From the NCBI GenBank assembly GCA_905178155.1, contig CAJINV010000002.1:6118476-6182475 (forward strand): a stretch of DNA of 64,000 nt, given 5' to 3'. Position numbers and translations under genes: made by a program. The notes under the pieces were generated by a model. It was not told the origin of the DNA. It worked only from the letters and a program-made list of their open reading frames with translations, and made no database searches. Position 1 is the first letter of the stretch, and the number at the start of each line of letters is the position of its first letter. This document shows, piece after piece, positions 33,401-42,500 of this stretch. This stretch comes from Amoebophrya sp. A120. Taxonomy: Eukaryota > Sar > Dinophyceae > Syndiniales > Amoebophryaceae.

Positions 33401-33823
33401 CGGGTTCTGTCCTTTCACCAAGGCTAGCTGCAACAACTCGCGCGCCTTCTGCTGGTGCTTGGCCGCTTGTTTCCGCTTACCCCTGCCGGACATCTCGATG
33501 GCCAGCTGCGCTTCTTTGATACCGGAGGAAACCAGCTCATCGACGGATTTGAACTGATTGGGGTTAGTGTTTTGACTGTTCCGGTTACTAATATTGTTCG
33601 CCGCTGTTAACCGGGAGGTCAAGGTCGCGCTGCGGGTCACGAGACCAGCACCCGGTCTTGTCCCAATAGTCTGCTGGTTTTGGTGGCCAGCGAGTGCTCC
33701 CCCGCCTTGTTCGAGCGCGATACCATCGTCGAAGTTTTGCCCCAAGTATTGATGCTCGGCCTCCTCGCCCGGCCGGAGCCGGCGCCGGACGCGGCGCTTC
33801 ACGTAGCTGACGCAGCCGCCCAT
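27464..33823 (-). CDS. Q/S/P-rich protein with N-myristoyl/palmitoyl motif, family unknown
   Basis: Thirteen exons: 33823-33326, 33104-33044, 32732-32667, 32398-31889, 31627-31565, 31285-31242, 30979-30926, 30662-30583, 30418-28899, 28707-28452, 28192-28144, 27885-27865, 27719-27464. Eleven introners and one GT-AG intron (28708-28898). Total 1,140 aa, with no stop in the joined frame. The start MGGCVSYVKRR has Gly2, Cys4 and Ser6, fitting dual acylation and membrane attachment. Residues ~75-160 are a helical part (SGIKEAQLAIEMSGR, KARELLQLALVKG) like a MIT or TPR hairpin. The centre is disordered, with a Ser/Lys stretch, a coiled coil (LKKLQGQLEEERNQHEQEK) and long Gln/Pro/Gly/Ala tracts. The C-terminal ~280 residues are well ordered (DIVLSVKVLNGVDREEQAFF, LYTMVQTPAGELPVLPKLRLKK, LLDVHVVCEKKF), and their fold is not recognised. 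Confidence 0.85.
27720..27864. mobile_element. Introner B4 (family B), 145 bp
   Basis: Left TATGCATTGCAAAAGTATCG, right GATACTTTTGCACAGGATA. Perfect duplication ACTGG. Removal gives FTDQWTGQ. Smallest element in the window. Confidence 0.95.
27886..28143. mobile_element. Introner A6 (family A), 258 bp
   Basis: Left TATCAAATGCAAAAATG then TCTGGGTCTGGAA; right AATACATTTGATA. Perfect duplication GATTT. Removal gives QYQIAFTD. Between it and B4 lies an exon of only 21 bp (16 net). Interior as A17 and in reverse in A13. Confidence 0.95.
28193..28451. mobile_element. Introner A7 (family A), 259 bp
   Basis: Left TATCAAATGCAAAAATG, right CATATTTGCAATGCATA. Perfect duplication TCGTC. Removal gives QQATNTSAN. 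Interior close to A11 and A12. Confidence 0.95.
30419..30582. mobile_element. Introner B5 (divergent family B), 164 bp
   Basis: Left TATTCAATGCAAAAGC, right ACGATACTTTTGCCATGCGTA. Duplication TTGCG/TTGTG (one mismatch). Removal gives SSPQQRKAK in frame. Confidence 0.85.
30663..30925. mobile_element. Introner A8 (family A, left end eroded), about 263 bp
   Basis: The left end has lost its terminal TAT (CAAATGCAAATTCG then TGTCTGGGTCTGG); right end CTTCCATGTCCATA. Duplication GACAT/GATAT. Removal gives MRNISKRES in frame. Confidence 0.85.
30980..31241. mobile_element. Introner A9 (family A), 262 bp
   Basis: Left TATCAAATGTAAAAATG, right TTTTTGCATTTGATA. Perfect duplication ACGTT. Removal gives SSNVSSPM. 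Only 44 bp of exon separates it from element G. Confidence 0.96.
31286..31564. mobile_element. Introner G (single copy), 279 bp
   Basis: Left TATCCTGTGTAACAACGTCC, then CCACCCCAGAGT; the right end is its near complement ending TTTTTACTCAGGATA. Perfect duplication TGTCC. Removal gives GSGQNINA. Interior carries GCATGACAAA and GCATTACAAG words. Confidence 0.93.
31628..31888. mobile_element. Introner A10 (family A), 261 bp
   Basis: Left TATCAAATGCAAAAATG, right TTTTTGCACTTCATA. Duplication AAGCT/GAGCT (one mismatch). Removal gives SPLALTASA. Confidence 0.95.
32399..32666. mobile_element. Introner A11 (family A), 268 bp
   Basis: Left TATCAAATGCAAAAATG, right TTTTTACGGTTGATA. Perfect duplication GCGTG. 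Removal gives NNARNSAMS. Interior nearly the same as A7. Confidence 0.96.
32733..33043. mobile_element. Introner C1 (family C), 311 bp
   Basis: Left TATGGATGTGTCAGGATTG then AAATCGTCAAAGTTGAAATA; the right end is the complement, ending TGACGCTTCCATA. Perfect duplication ATTAG. Removal gives QGGLMSSSS. Sister copy is C2 at 51.96 kb. Confidence 0.95.
33105..33325. mobile_element. Introner B6 (family B), 221 bp
   Basis: Left TATGCATTGCAAAGCAAGTA, right CACGACACTTTTGCAATG then TTGCATA. Perfect duplication GTTCG. Removal gives SISNQQNTL. Longest family B copy. Confidence 0.92.
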
Positions 33824-33970
33824 GAAGAAACGTAGCTCTTTTCTTCAAGACGAACCGGCACTACACAGCCGACTTCCTGGGTAGTTCAACGGTGGACTAA
33901 GTGAAGACACAAGGACGTGCAAGAATTCCCGCTCCACTTTCTCTCGTCGTCCCTACTTTAGGTCCACACG

Positions 33971-34252
33971 TCACCTCTTCCTGCTTGCGGTCGCGCTCCG
34001 CAAAAATTGCGCGCTTTCATGAAGGTTCATTCCGTGCATCTGTGGTCGTGCGCGACCGGCGCGACCCTGTAGCTGCAGCTCTTGCCGAACAAGATCTTCT
34101 GCACTCACTGCTTGCCAAGAACATCGCGGCCCTACAACTTGAAGATGCCAAGCAAGTGGTGTTCTGCTCGTTCTTACCCCTACTTCCTGGTCCTGCTTTG
34201 TACTACCCGCATTGGTGATGTCGTCAGAAGCAAAAGCTGCCAAAGCTGCCAT
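33971..34252 (-). CDS. Small hypothetical protein (uncertain)
   Basis: An ORF of 93 aa starting MAALAAFASDDITNAG in a good start context (ACCATGG) and ending QFLRSATASRKR. It contains possible internal splice sites (GTAGGG, GTAAGA and AG before TGAGTGC), so the central part could be intronic. It follows the strand of its neighbours. No family recognised. An overlapping plus-strand frame is equally open, so this is a weak call. Confidence 0.3.
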   Translation of the reverse strand: MAALAAFASDDITNAGSTKQDQEVGVRTSRTPLAWHLQVVGPRCSWQAVSAEDLVRQELQLQGRAGRARPQMHGMNLHESAQFLRSATASRKR

Positions 34253-34590
34253 GGTGAAACAAAGCTATGAGTGTCAATGTTCTTTTAAAGAGAACTACTA
34301 AACTGCGCTCGAACGAGACTCGACGACGTGACCTGCCGGAAATCAGGGAAGAACTACAGGAAGACTTCGTTTGCAAACAAGAGCGCACCGTCGAGAAGAA
34401 AAAACTAGGACCACCACGACCGCACTGGGGCAACGGGACACGGAAACAAACCAGTCTCGTTCTTACGATCATCCAGTCTCGTGCCTACTTGACACGCGAC
34501 GGACTGCGCTCTCCACGATGTCGTCCCTGTCCGCAACAAGAAGTTCTGCAAAATTATAAAACGCTTCAAGTTCTTAAATCACTGGAAGAA

Positions 34591-34716
34591 CTAATGGGTC
34601 CTCGTACATTCCCTTTCATATTTCCAAATTGAATACAGAGCCTTCTCGTCGTCGTCGAGGAGGCGATACCGATACGGATACGTGGACGAAAAGGAGGATG
34701 TTGATTTGTCAGACAT
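34591..34716 (-). CDS. Small hypothetical ORF or first exon (uncertain)
   Basis: A 41-aa frame beginning MSDKSTSSFSSTYPYRY and containing LLDDDEKALYSIWKYE before a stop. A GTACGA donor inside the last codons could splice onward to coding-like sequence at about 34.5 kb. Composition is protein-like but too short to name. Confidence 0.25.
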   Translation of the reverse strand: MSDKSTSSFSSTYPYRYRLLDDDEKALYSIWKYERECTRTH

Positions 34717-35514
34717 AATAGTAAACGATTTTTCAGGAAAATAAGAACATCGCGAGGGAGTGAGTAAGTACTTATCCGCAGCGCAAATCCACCCACCTTG
34801 GGCGCTGTCTACCACGGCCACTGCCAGTGTAGGATAGTTTTCTTACGAGACCACACCTGGATGTCAGCCTGAAGCTCTCGTGTCACAGAATCCAGGGAAA
34901 GCGAAAGAACTTGTTTGCCTTGTTCTATAGTGCCTGTACAGGATACGCATGGGGGCTACCCACTTTGGTTTTCGTGTAAAGCAGAAAACATTCAGCCTCT
35001 GATTGGCCTGTCAGCTAATTTTACGCCCTGGCTACCGCCACAAGCGAAATCGAGCCGTCTTTGGTAAAATAAATTGATGCCAAAAAATTCACATAGCCTA
35101 CTCCTCGAAGCTGTTTGGTAACAAGACCGGAGCACACGCACTCGCACATAGCTTCTTTGCAAGTCTTTGTACATTTCGATGCAAAGCTACAGTTTTCTTA
35201 CCGTCTTCGACACAGACTAGGGGCACTCAACGTTTTGACTGCAAGAAAATAAAAACGGGGGGGAACGAAAAAGTTAAATTTGAGCTAGTATAGATCCGCT
35301 AACTACGCCAAAACCTCCTAGAAGGTGATGGCACAACCCTAGATGGCTCGATGCGAGCAAAGCGGTTCTGTAAAATTTGAATTTCGTTGTGACAACATTC
35401 ATACATTTGGTGCTGCCTCAGACAGACCGCTTATTTGCTCCTACTAGGTTCGCGTAATTATTACAAACGTGGCGCTTGCATGTCATCAAGGAGCCACATC
35501 ATATCTGAATCTGC

Positions 35515-36129
35515 CTAAAAGTTGAAGCCTCCTTTTTTCTCTTCTTTTTTCGGCGCCTCGTCGACTTTGACGGCCGGAGCCGGGGCTTTGTTCAGGTCGC
35601 AACAGCAGCCCGGCCCCTCGAACTTCCACGGATTGCAGACGGCAGCGTTGGAGCCACAGCTGAGCGGTACAACCACCGTGTTCATCAGAATGCACACCAC
35701 GACCGAGCCGATAATCGAGAGCACAATGGACAGCATGTCATCCCCAAACTTCATGCGAAACTCCATCTCCTGCTCCGTTTGCGCGCGGAGCAACCTCCGA
35801 CGCTGGGTAGTTGTACTTCTTGCCCGACGTTCTTGAGAGGTTGAGGAGGATGCGCGGCTGTGGCTGAGTACCACCTTGCTCTTATCTTCCGACACCTGCG
35901 TGGTTTCCCTGGTCGCCTTGCGCGTAGAGGTGGACCCAACTTGGAGGAAGTTCGTCCCTACTTGTTGATGATCTACTTGTACTTCAGCTGACGACGTTTG
36001 TAAAAATACCTCCCTCCTCGCAAACGCTTTTGGCCTCTTCCAATCATCGGAGTTGTTCTCCTTTGCGATCTTCGCCAGTAGTGATGTTCGGGTCGGTTGT
36101 GCATTCGTTCCGTCGTGCTCCTGCTCCAT
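35515..36129 (-). CDS. Single-pass membrane protein, unknown
   Basis: An uninterrupted ORF of 204 aa starting MEQEHDGTNAQPTR. Residues 1-125 are polar, basic and Ser/Thr-rich, ending in an Arg-rich patch (RRARSTTTQRRRLLRAQ). One hydrophobic segment, about residues 128-153 (MLSIVLSIIGSVVV and onward), fits a transmembrane helix. After it comes a Cys-containing short domain (PLSCGSNAAVCNPW, GPGCCCDLN) and a Lys/Glu tail ending KKGGFNF. The basic side before the helix suggests a cytosolic N-terminus. No homologous family is recognised and no introner is present. Confidence 0.65.
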   Translation of the reverse strand: MEQEHDGTNAQPTRTSLLAKIAKENNSDDWKRPKAFARREVFLQTSSAEVQVDHQQVGTNFLQVGSTSTRKATRETTQVSEDKSKVVLSHSRASSSTSQERRARSTTTQRRRLLRAQTEQEMEFRMKFGDDMLSIVLSIIGSVVVCILMNTVVVPLSCGSNAAVCNPWKFEGPGCCCDLNKAPAPAVKVDEAPKKEEKKGGFNF

Positions 36130-36314
36130 CGCGAGGGGAGACTCGTAGTACCTGGAAAATGGTAGATAATTCTACAGTTGGATATTACGAAGGAGAACAA
36201 ATCGGCGCACTTCGCTGTAATTTTGGCTTGCAATTGGTGGTCAACTGGCACTGGCAGCGATCGCAATAAAGTTTGTACGCATATATGTGTCTTTGTACTA
36301 GAGTTGCTGGTGCT

Positions 36315-36480
36315 TCATTTTTGATTTAGATCTTTTGCAGGAACGCTGTCTTCACCGCCATATGTCAATATCAAGCAAGATTCTTGATACCTTCTTTTCC
36401 CCTTCACCGCCAGCACGTGAAACAGTTCCGGTACTGCGACGGCCGCGACTGAGAAGGCGACGCGAGCGAACATTGTGCGA
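36315..36480 (-). CDS. Small hypothetical protein (uncertain)
   Basis: A short frame reading MFARVAFSVAAVAVPELF then HVLAVKGKRRYQES, ending AKDLNQK. The N-terminus is hydrophobic with one Arg and could be a targeting or membrane segment. The reading frame continues upstream without an obvious better start. Weak evidence. Confidence 0.25.
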
Positions 36481-37117
36481 TGAGCTAGCGTGCGCAAGAG
36501 CGGCACAAGCGTGCCCCGAAACTGAAAATTATGGGTTAACTTACTTAATCGGCGGGTGGAAATGAGATAGGGGTGGAAAGTGAAGTGACAATAAACGAAA
36601 CAAACGCGAATGAAGTGTGACAACACTCAGAACTGTTGCATGGAGCGGACTTCTTAAATTCAGTTTCAATGTACCTCACCTGCAGCACATAAACATATAA
36701 TAAATCACAGAGATTGAGATAATTCGTTCCCGAGCCGAAGGAATAACAATCAAAAATCGGGCACAGGCTAAAAACAGTACTTGCTTCAAACGTGGTGCGC
36801 CACTTCGGCGAGACAAACGAAAATTTCTTCGGACGAACGAAAACGAAGACACTGAGACTGATACGATTTTGGAGTTGCACGATGAAACAAACTTTACGAG
36901 ATTTCATGTGGTACGAAAACGAAAACCAGATGAGAAGAGAACGAACGAAGATAAGACACAGACACCTGCAGGCAGTTGCACGACTATGACAGTGAAGGCA
37001 ATGCGCAGCGGAATATACATTCATGACGTGCCTCACCATCAGCTTGAACAGTCTTAGATCGCGAGCGCCTTCCTTTTTTGTCTTTGGAAATTAGCTTTGG
37101 CATCATGGTGTTGCATT

Positions 37118-37294
37118 TCATTGATTCGTAACCGTAAACGGAACGTCATCTCTAGTGTTGCGGATAGAGCTTCCGCTGCTGTCGTTTGCCAGGCTGTCCG
37201 GGGGTCGGTCTGACCACTCTAAAACGTGATAACCGATTCCGTCCCCGAAATCCGAAATTGGTTCTTCGAAAATAGTAAACTTTTTTTCATGCAT
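37118..37294 (-). CDS. Small hypothetical protein (uncertain)
   Basis: A 58-aa frame starting MHEKKFTIFEEPISDF and ending DDVPFTVTNQ. Amino-acid use is natural and the strand agrees with the neighbours. It could be a small gene or the last exon of one. Family not recognised. Confidence 0.3.
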   Translation of the reverse strand: MHEKKFTIFEEPISDFGDGIGYHVLEWSDRPPDSLANDSSGSSIRNTRDDVPFTVTNQ

Positions 37295-37335
37295 AGTCAA
37301 GAGCCGGAAAGCATACTCAAAGCCTGAAATACGTA

Positions 37336-37387
37336 TCTCAATCTGCAGTGAAAATCATCTCTACTCTCAATCTGCAGTGAAAATCAT
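37336..37387. repeat. Direct repeat, 23 bp twice
   Basis: TCTCAATCTGCAGTGAAAAT followed by CAT occurs at 37336-37358 and 37365-37387 with a 29-bp period. Intergenic. A recent short duplication is the simplest reading. Confidence 0.8.
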
Positions 37388-37577
37388 GAAGATCGTAAGC
37401 GATCAGATTGGTGAAACTACAACTACTGACTCGTCTGATAGGCATAAGTACTTCAGCAAACTGCAAGCGTCAACGCACTGCATTCCAGAAGGATTTTTGT
37501 TGAAAATCCTTCCCGCAGCAGAAGAGAACTTCTACAAGCAGAGCAGACGTCACTATCAAGCGCACAGTGTGATCCGT

Positions 37578-38742
37578 TTACTTGATCGTGATCGACTTCA
37601 TCATGATCGGCTTGACCGGGCAGTCGTCGCGGGTCTGGACCTGGGAGATTTTCGTGACCAAGTCCATCCCCTTGGTGATGCGGCCGAACACCGGGTGCTT
37701 GGACTCTCCCGGGCTAAAGAAGTCCAGAAAGCTGTTGTATGCATTGCAAAAGCATCGTACTAGTAGAAATCGCATTACAAATTCACTCTGCATGAGAAAT
37801 GGAGTTTGTCATGCTGTTTTGCCTTGATATCGAGATTTGTAATGCATGACTGCCATTACTACGAGTACGATACTTTTGCACAGGATATGTTATCCGCCAC
37901 GTTGATGAAAAACTGGGAACCGCCGCTGTTCGGCGAACCGGTGTTGGCCATGGACAGCGTGCCCGGAGCGTTGGTGATTTTGGCAGCGAATTCGTCCGGG
38001 ATGCACCCCTCACGGTTGTCGCGCTGGACGACCTAGTACGGATTTTTATAGGTAATTTTTAATGTGGTCCCATTCATAGTGTTTTATTGCAACACAGATT
38101 GACTCCGGTCGTGCCGCTGCTCAACAACATCGATCTTCACCATGCGAAACAAGTTCTAAGAAGAACGCCTGTCAACATCTCCTGTCAGACTGTCTGAGAA
38201 ATCTTCATGCGCGAGAGCAGGGAAACCCGTGCCCTGCATCGTTCATCTGAGAAACCGAAACATCGCACACAAGCTAGTTAAAAGGGAGTATAAAAAAATC
38301 CTTATTTCAATTGTAATACCTTGCCCGTTCCGTCACGGATGGTAAACTTGGAGCCCGGCGGCGGGCCCCCGGTTCCGGCGTTCGGGGCCTTCGGGTTCTT
38401 GGCGAAGGGGCAGCCGAACTGGTTCATGAACGAAGGGATGACGCGGTGGAAGTGGATGCCGTTGTAGAATCCCGTTTCGTATGGATTGCAAAATTATCGG
38501 ACTAGTATCTATGAATTGCAATACAATTTGGCTTAGCATTACAGATTGAATTTGTAATGCAGATTTGCCTTGAGAAGGAGATTTGTGTAGCATAACTGCA
38601 ATTACTACGAGTACGATACTTTTGCAGAGGATATTTCGCACAGGTCCAGAAAGTTGGACGCGGTCACCGGCATCTCGGAAACGAAGATTTCGGCCTCGAA
38701 CTGGCCCTCCGTGGTATCGAAGACAACGGTCGGGTTCGACAT
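37578..38742 (-). CDS. Cyclophilin-type peptidyl-prolyl cis-trans isomerase
   Basis: Four exons: 38742-38634, 38479-38320, 38032-37888, 37737-37578; 187 aa. The intron 38033-38319 is ordinary GT-AG; the other two are introners B8 and B7. Start [11 protein letters not shown] lies downstream of a long pyrimidine tract ending in AG, which would suit a trans- or cis-splice acceptor. The fold signature is complete: [61 protein letters not shown]. The catalytic Arg in FHRV and the Gln in GSQFF are present. The Trp that binds cyclosporin in human CypA (WLDGKHVVFG) is replaced by Phe ([13 protein letters not shown]). An insert after FG ([16 protein letters not shown]) is longer than in CypA. It catalyses prolyl isomerisation in protein folding; no targeting signal is seen, so it is probably cytosolic or nuclear. 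Confidence 0.95.
37738..37887. mobile_element. Introner B7 (family B), 150 bp
   Basis: Left TATGCATTGCAAAAGCATCG, right GATACTTTTGCACAGGATA. Duplication TGTTG/TGTTA (one mismatch). Removal rebuilds NVADNSFLDFF of cyclophilin. Confidence 0.96.
38480..38633. mobile_element. Introner B8 (family B), 154 bp
   Basis: Left TATGGATTGCAAAATTATCG, right GATACTTTTGCAGAGGATA. Perfect duplication TTTCG. Removal of the element plus one copy (159 bp) rebuilds LDLCETGFYNG of cyclophilin. No offset within the duplication gives GT-AG. Confidence 0.97.
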
Positions 38743-39524
38743 TTTGATGCTAGGAAGTGTTCTGGTCTTTCTTTCGTAAGAATAAAGAAAAGCAGAAAAA
38801 CGATCCAATGAGGATAGGGTGTAGGTAGTAAAAAATCTAAACCTAGTTTAGACAAAATTCAGCAACCTGAAGGCGGAAAGGGCCAAATTCTGTTCGCGTA
38901 GTCGATTTGACTCTGAGAGAAGCAGGCACAATACGCGGCAGAGGCCGGCAATAATATTGAGATCTTATCTTTGTGCCCGTGTGAGAAACGCGCAGGTCGA
39001 AAACCTTCCATTTGATGAACCAGCTGGGACCAAAACTTTGAATAAGGGAAAGACAAAAGGAGTTTTTAATTCTCATCCTCTTCATTTCATCATATGCATA
39101 ATCATGCATGATGTCACATCATGCCCGATCACTAGGGTAATGTTAAGCAGAGATCTTCATCCTTTCATCATGTTCATCTTGATGCTGATCTGCTCAGCCG
39201 ATATAGTGATCTCGGAAGAACAGAAAGGCAGAGAGTGTCCGAAAGACGGCTTCGTTCTTTCCAGCACTGAGTTGTACTTTTCTATATGAAGATGGATATC
39301 AGAAAGTCTCTGTGTCGTTCGCTTGTCTTGTCATGTTTTTTTATGAATGTCGATGTCATGATGTTGTTGTACTTCATTTGCATGTCGTCAAAAAGAATCC
39401 TCCACAACTTCCCCATCTCGAATAACAGTCGTCCCTCTCCCCAGTACTAACCCAATCCCGAGTGATGATTTTCGTCGCCATCGGTAGGTGGAATGCTTAC
39501 GCTTACCACAACCTAAGCACACTT
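38743..39524. other. Intergenic, no gene seen
   Basis: Spacer between the cyclophilin start and the predicted last exon of the giant ankyrin-like gene. AT-rich, with no supportable ORF, RNA or introner. Confidence 0.45.
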
Positions 39525-42500
39525 TTACGCTTTTCGTCGCCGCTTTGCAGTGGAGCCTGATTTTAGTACAAATTTAGTTCAGCCCCGGTCAAATAAGCAT
39601 TTCTCCTTGTAAGAACAAAAAAAACGCATGAATTTCAAAATAAACAAAACAGCCAAATCCAAATCTACAACCCGATAAAAGACACTCAACGCCATTAATT
39701 CATGTTTTTTTTCAAAGAAAAGTTTCATATTTACCTGCAGCAGCCTTCGGCGCGCTCGCTCCTCCTGCAGCAGTGCTGCTGCTCTGCGCTGGTGCATTCT
39801 TGCCTTTCACAGAGCTGCTGCCAGCACCTTGAAAAATAGCCTGTTGATCGTCTTCTGCTGTTTGCTGTTCCCCAGTTATTTTCGTGCCATCGTCTGCAGG
39901 TTCTTCTTGTCCTCGTTTAACGATCCGTGCTGAGGATGATGGTCCTGCGTTATTCTGCTTCGACGATTTGTTCAACATGAAGCCGGCATCTTCGCCAGCA
40001 CGTGCACGGCTCTTCCGTTTCTCAATCTTCTTTGTGCTTCGATCTCGATTTTCACCACTCAAAACTTCTTTTTCATGTTCCTCAAGAAGGGCAGGCGGTT
40101 TTTTGTTGTTCATTTTTGGCTTCTTGCAACTCTTTGCTTTGTTCGTGTGTTGTCCTTCTCCATCTTCGTTTTGTACTTCTACACCTTTAACTTTGTGATC
40201 TCCGGCTGTATTCATCGTACTATCGTGAGCCTCCTTTTGTTGCTTCAGATGCAGCGGCTCCTTGGTAGAAAAACTACTACTGCCTTGTTGCTGATTCTCC
40301 TCTTTCTCGTTTTTGTTCTTCCGCCCAGCAGCTGCTGCAGTGCTCCTCCTTTTGTTATTGTTGTGCGGAAGTAGATTCTTCATCAAGTCTGGTGACTTAA
40401 TCACCATCGGAGAATCGTTCACCTCCAACGAGTTTGCGGGAGAGGGCGGAAAGCAAGAGCTCTTTCCGTCTTCTTGTTGTTCCCCTTGTGCGGTAGCGGT
40501 TCTCTCTTTGTCATCAGTTTTAACAACTTTTTTCTCGTTGCCTTCGTTAATATTTTCAGTCGTACTATTTTGATTTGTGCCAGGACCACGCTGTTCGACG
40601 ATACCCGCCTCCTGAGGCTTCGCTAGCACTGACGACTGATGTGCTTGTTCATCTGGTGCCGTCGTAGAAAGGTTGTTCTGCTGCAGCTGACTGGTACGAG
40701 AATTACTAATATCAAAATCCGCGGGAACAAGTGCAGAAATTCCTCCCTCTTCAACTTCATCTTGCGCCGCAGCAGGCGCAAAATCTCCTCCAGCGCTGCT
40801 GTTTATTCTCTCGACCCCTTCACGACCTCCCGACGATTCCACTGCATTGGTTTGGTCGTGGTCTCCACTCCCAGCGCCCGCAGAATCGTCTGCGCGCTCC
40901 TGATCTAGTGCCCCCTCCTGCTCTTCTTCTACGTTGTCCGCGTTGTCGTGGGTACCTCCTACACGTAGATGTACTGCTTCTGCCCCCAAGGTAGCTCCTG
41001 CAGCCGGTTCAAGCGGCAACTGCATCGAAATAGCTTGTGTGTTTTGGTTTTCGTCGATACTCCTTCCAACTGCATGAACTCCGACTCTCCCTGAAGGTGG
41101 TCCCAGCGGGTCATCGTTTGCTTCCGCCAGCATCTTGTCGGGCGGAAAGTTGATATCGTTCGTCGTGTAGGTCGTAGTGCTCGGCGGCGGCAGCATCTGA
41201 CCAGCTGCACTATCATTGATGCTTCCCTCGAGGACGTCCCCAAGACGATTACTGCTGTTCCCTTCGATGTCAATCATCAGCTCCCTGCTCCTTCCTTCCG
41301 CCACTTGACGCCTTGCTTCCCTATCCCTACCGCGGGGGTCATTCCGCGTTGTATTATACTCAGCCAACAAAACCCCATGGCTCTTGTCCTGGTCTTCCTC
41401 ATCCTCCTTGCTCGCCCACCGATGCCCTTGCATGTGCCCGCGCATGTTCTCCTCCTCCATAATTTCCTTACTGTATTCCGCTGTTTCCGGCCAGCCCATC
41501 TGCAGTCCCGCGTATTTGAACGCATAACTCAAAAAAGCGTCGTACTCGATACTACCGTATGGGATGGTGACCTCTGGCTCCTTCGGATCAAAAAATTCTA
41601 TCAGCCACCTCTTGTGGCTCGGCGCGTCAGCGATGGAGCCGTGCTGGTGCACCAACCGCGTTTCCCACAACCGGTGCTCCACCGGTCGATGCTTGGTCGG
41701 GTCCTTCTGCGGACTAGCTTCGTCTTCCAACATCGGATCGCCGTCGTGCGGCGGGGATGAACTTGGGTTTTGATTGTCCTCCACTTGGCCGGACGGTGAC
41801 GGTTCTTGTGCAGCAGAGTTGTTGTTGGCAGTATTGTTGTTAGTTTGTTGATTTTTACCCTGCAGCGACGTAGAGTTGTGAAGGTCCTCTTGGTGTTGAT
41901 AATTCGCTTCTAAAAAGCTGGTGTCCTCCAGAACTTGTGGCTGGAACGCGGTGTGTGGGAAAGGGAGAAGAGGCCTGGGCTCGATGATCACAGGAGGTTC
42001 CTGTTCAGAAGGCTCCTGTTCAGAAGGTTCCTGCTCAGAAGGCTCCTGTTCCTGTAGCAGGGCCGCGGCATTTAATATTTTCTGCTCTTTTTCTTGCTGC
42101 GGTTCTTGATCGCGAATCTGCTTGAGCTCCGGTTCTTCTGGGCTCAACGCGTCGGGGGTAACATGATCAAGTTGCCTTAGCTCGTACTCTTTCGCGACGA
42201 CGGACTGCTGCTCCGGTTGAAGAAGAAGATGCACATCAAGGTGGCTATTACACTGGTCGTCGAGTACATGCACAGTCGTGTTCATCTTGCAGTCTTCCAC
42301 AATATCGTCGAATAAAGTCTTGTTGCAGTCTTCCTCTTGTTCGCCTGTGGATTGCATAGTTGGTTGATGGTCCACCGCGGACAAAACATCCTCCATGACC
42401 GTGAACTTCTTCACATCTTCTACGCCAACAAAGGGTCTTTCCCTTTCAGAGGAGGACTCCGACTCTCCGACGAGAAATAAATCTTCCTCGCCATCGTCCG

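Larger units (their letters stand above)
33824..35514. other. Mostly intergenic, with small uncertain ORFs
   Basis: No clear gene. Two weak minus-strand candidates are listed separately (33971-34252 and 34591-34716). A fragment reading DDIVESAVRRVS at about 34490-34530 (minus) suggests they may be exons of one small gene. Plus-strand frames here are also open, so strand is not certain. 34830-35514 holds nothing I can support. Confidence 0.35.
36130..37577. other. Intergenic region with two small candidate ORFs
   Basis: AT-rich spacer between the 204-aa membrane protein and the cyclophilin stop. It holds two small minus-strand candidates (36315-36480 and 37118-37294) and a short direct repeat (37336-37387). 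No RNA gene or introner was found. Confidence 0.4.

Noticed and set aside
18370-33823. Broken ORFs suggested pseudogenes with frameshifts
   Set aside because: Removing each element with one duplication copy restores full frames and conserved motifs, and total exon lengths are multiples of three, so the genes are intact but interrupted.
33901-34632. Plus-strand ORFs at 33901-34218 and 34267-34632 as possible genes
   Set aside because: Composition is plausible, but starts are weak (the first is GTG), overlapping minus-strand frames are as good, and every firm gene here is on the minus strand.
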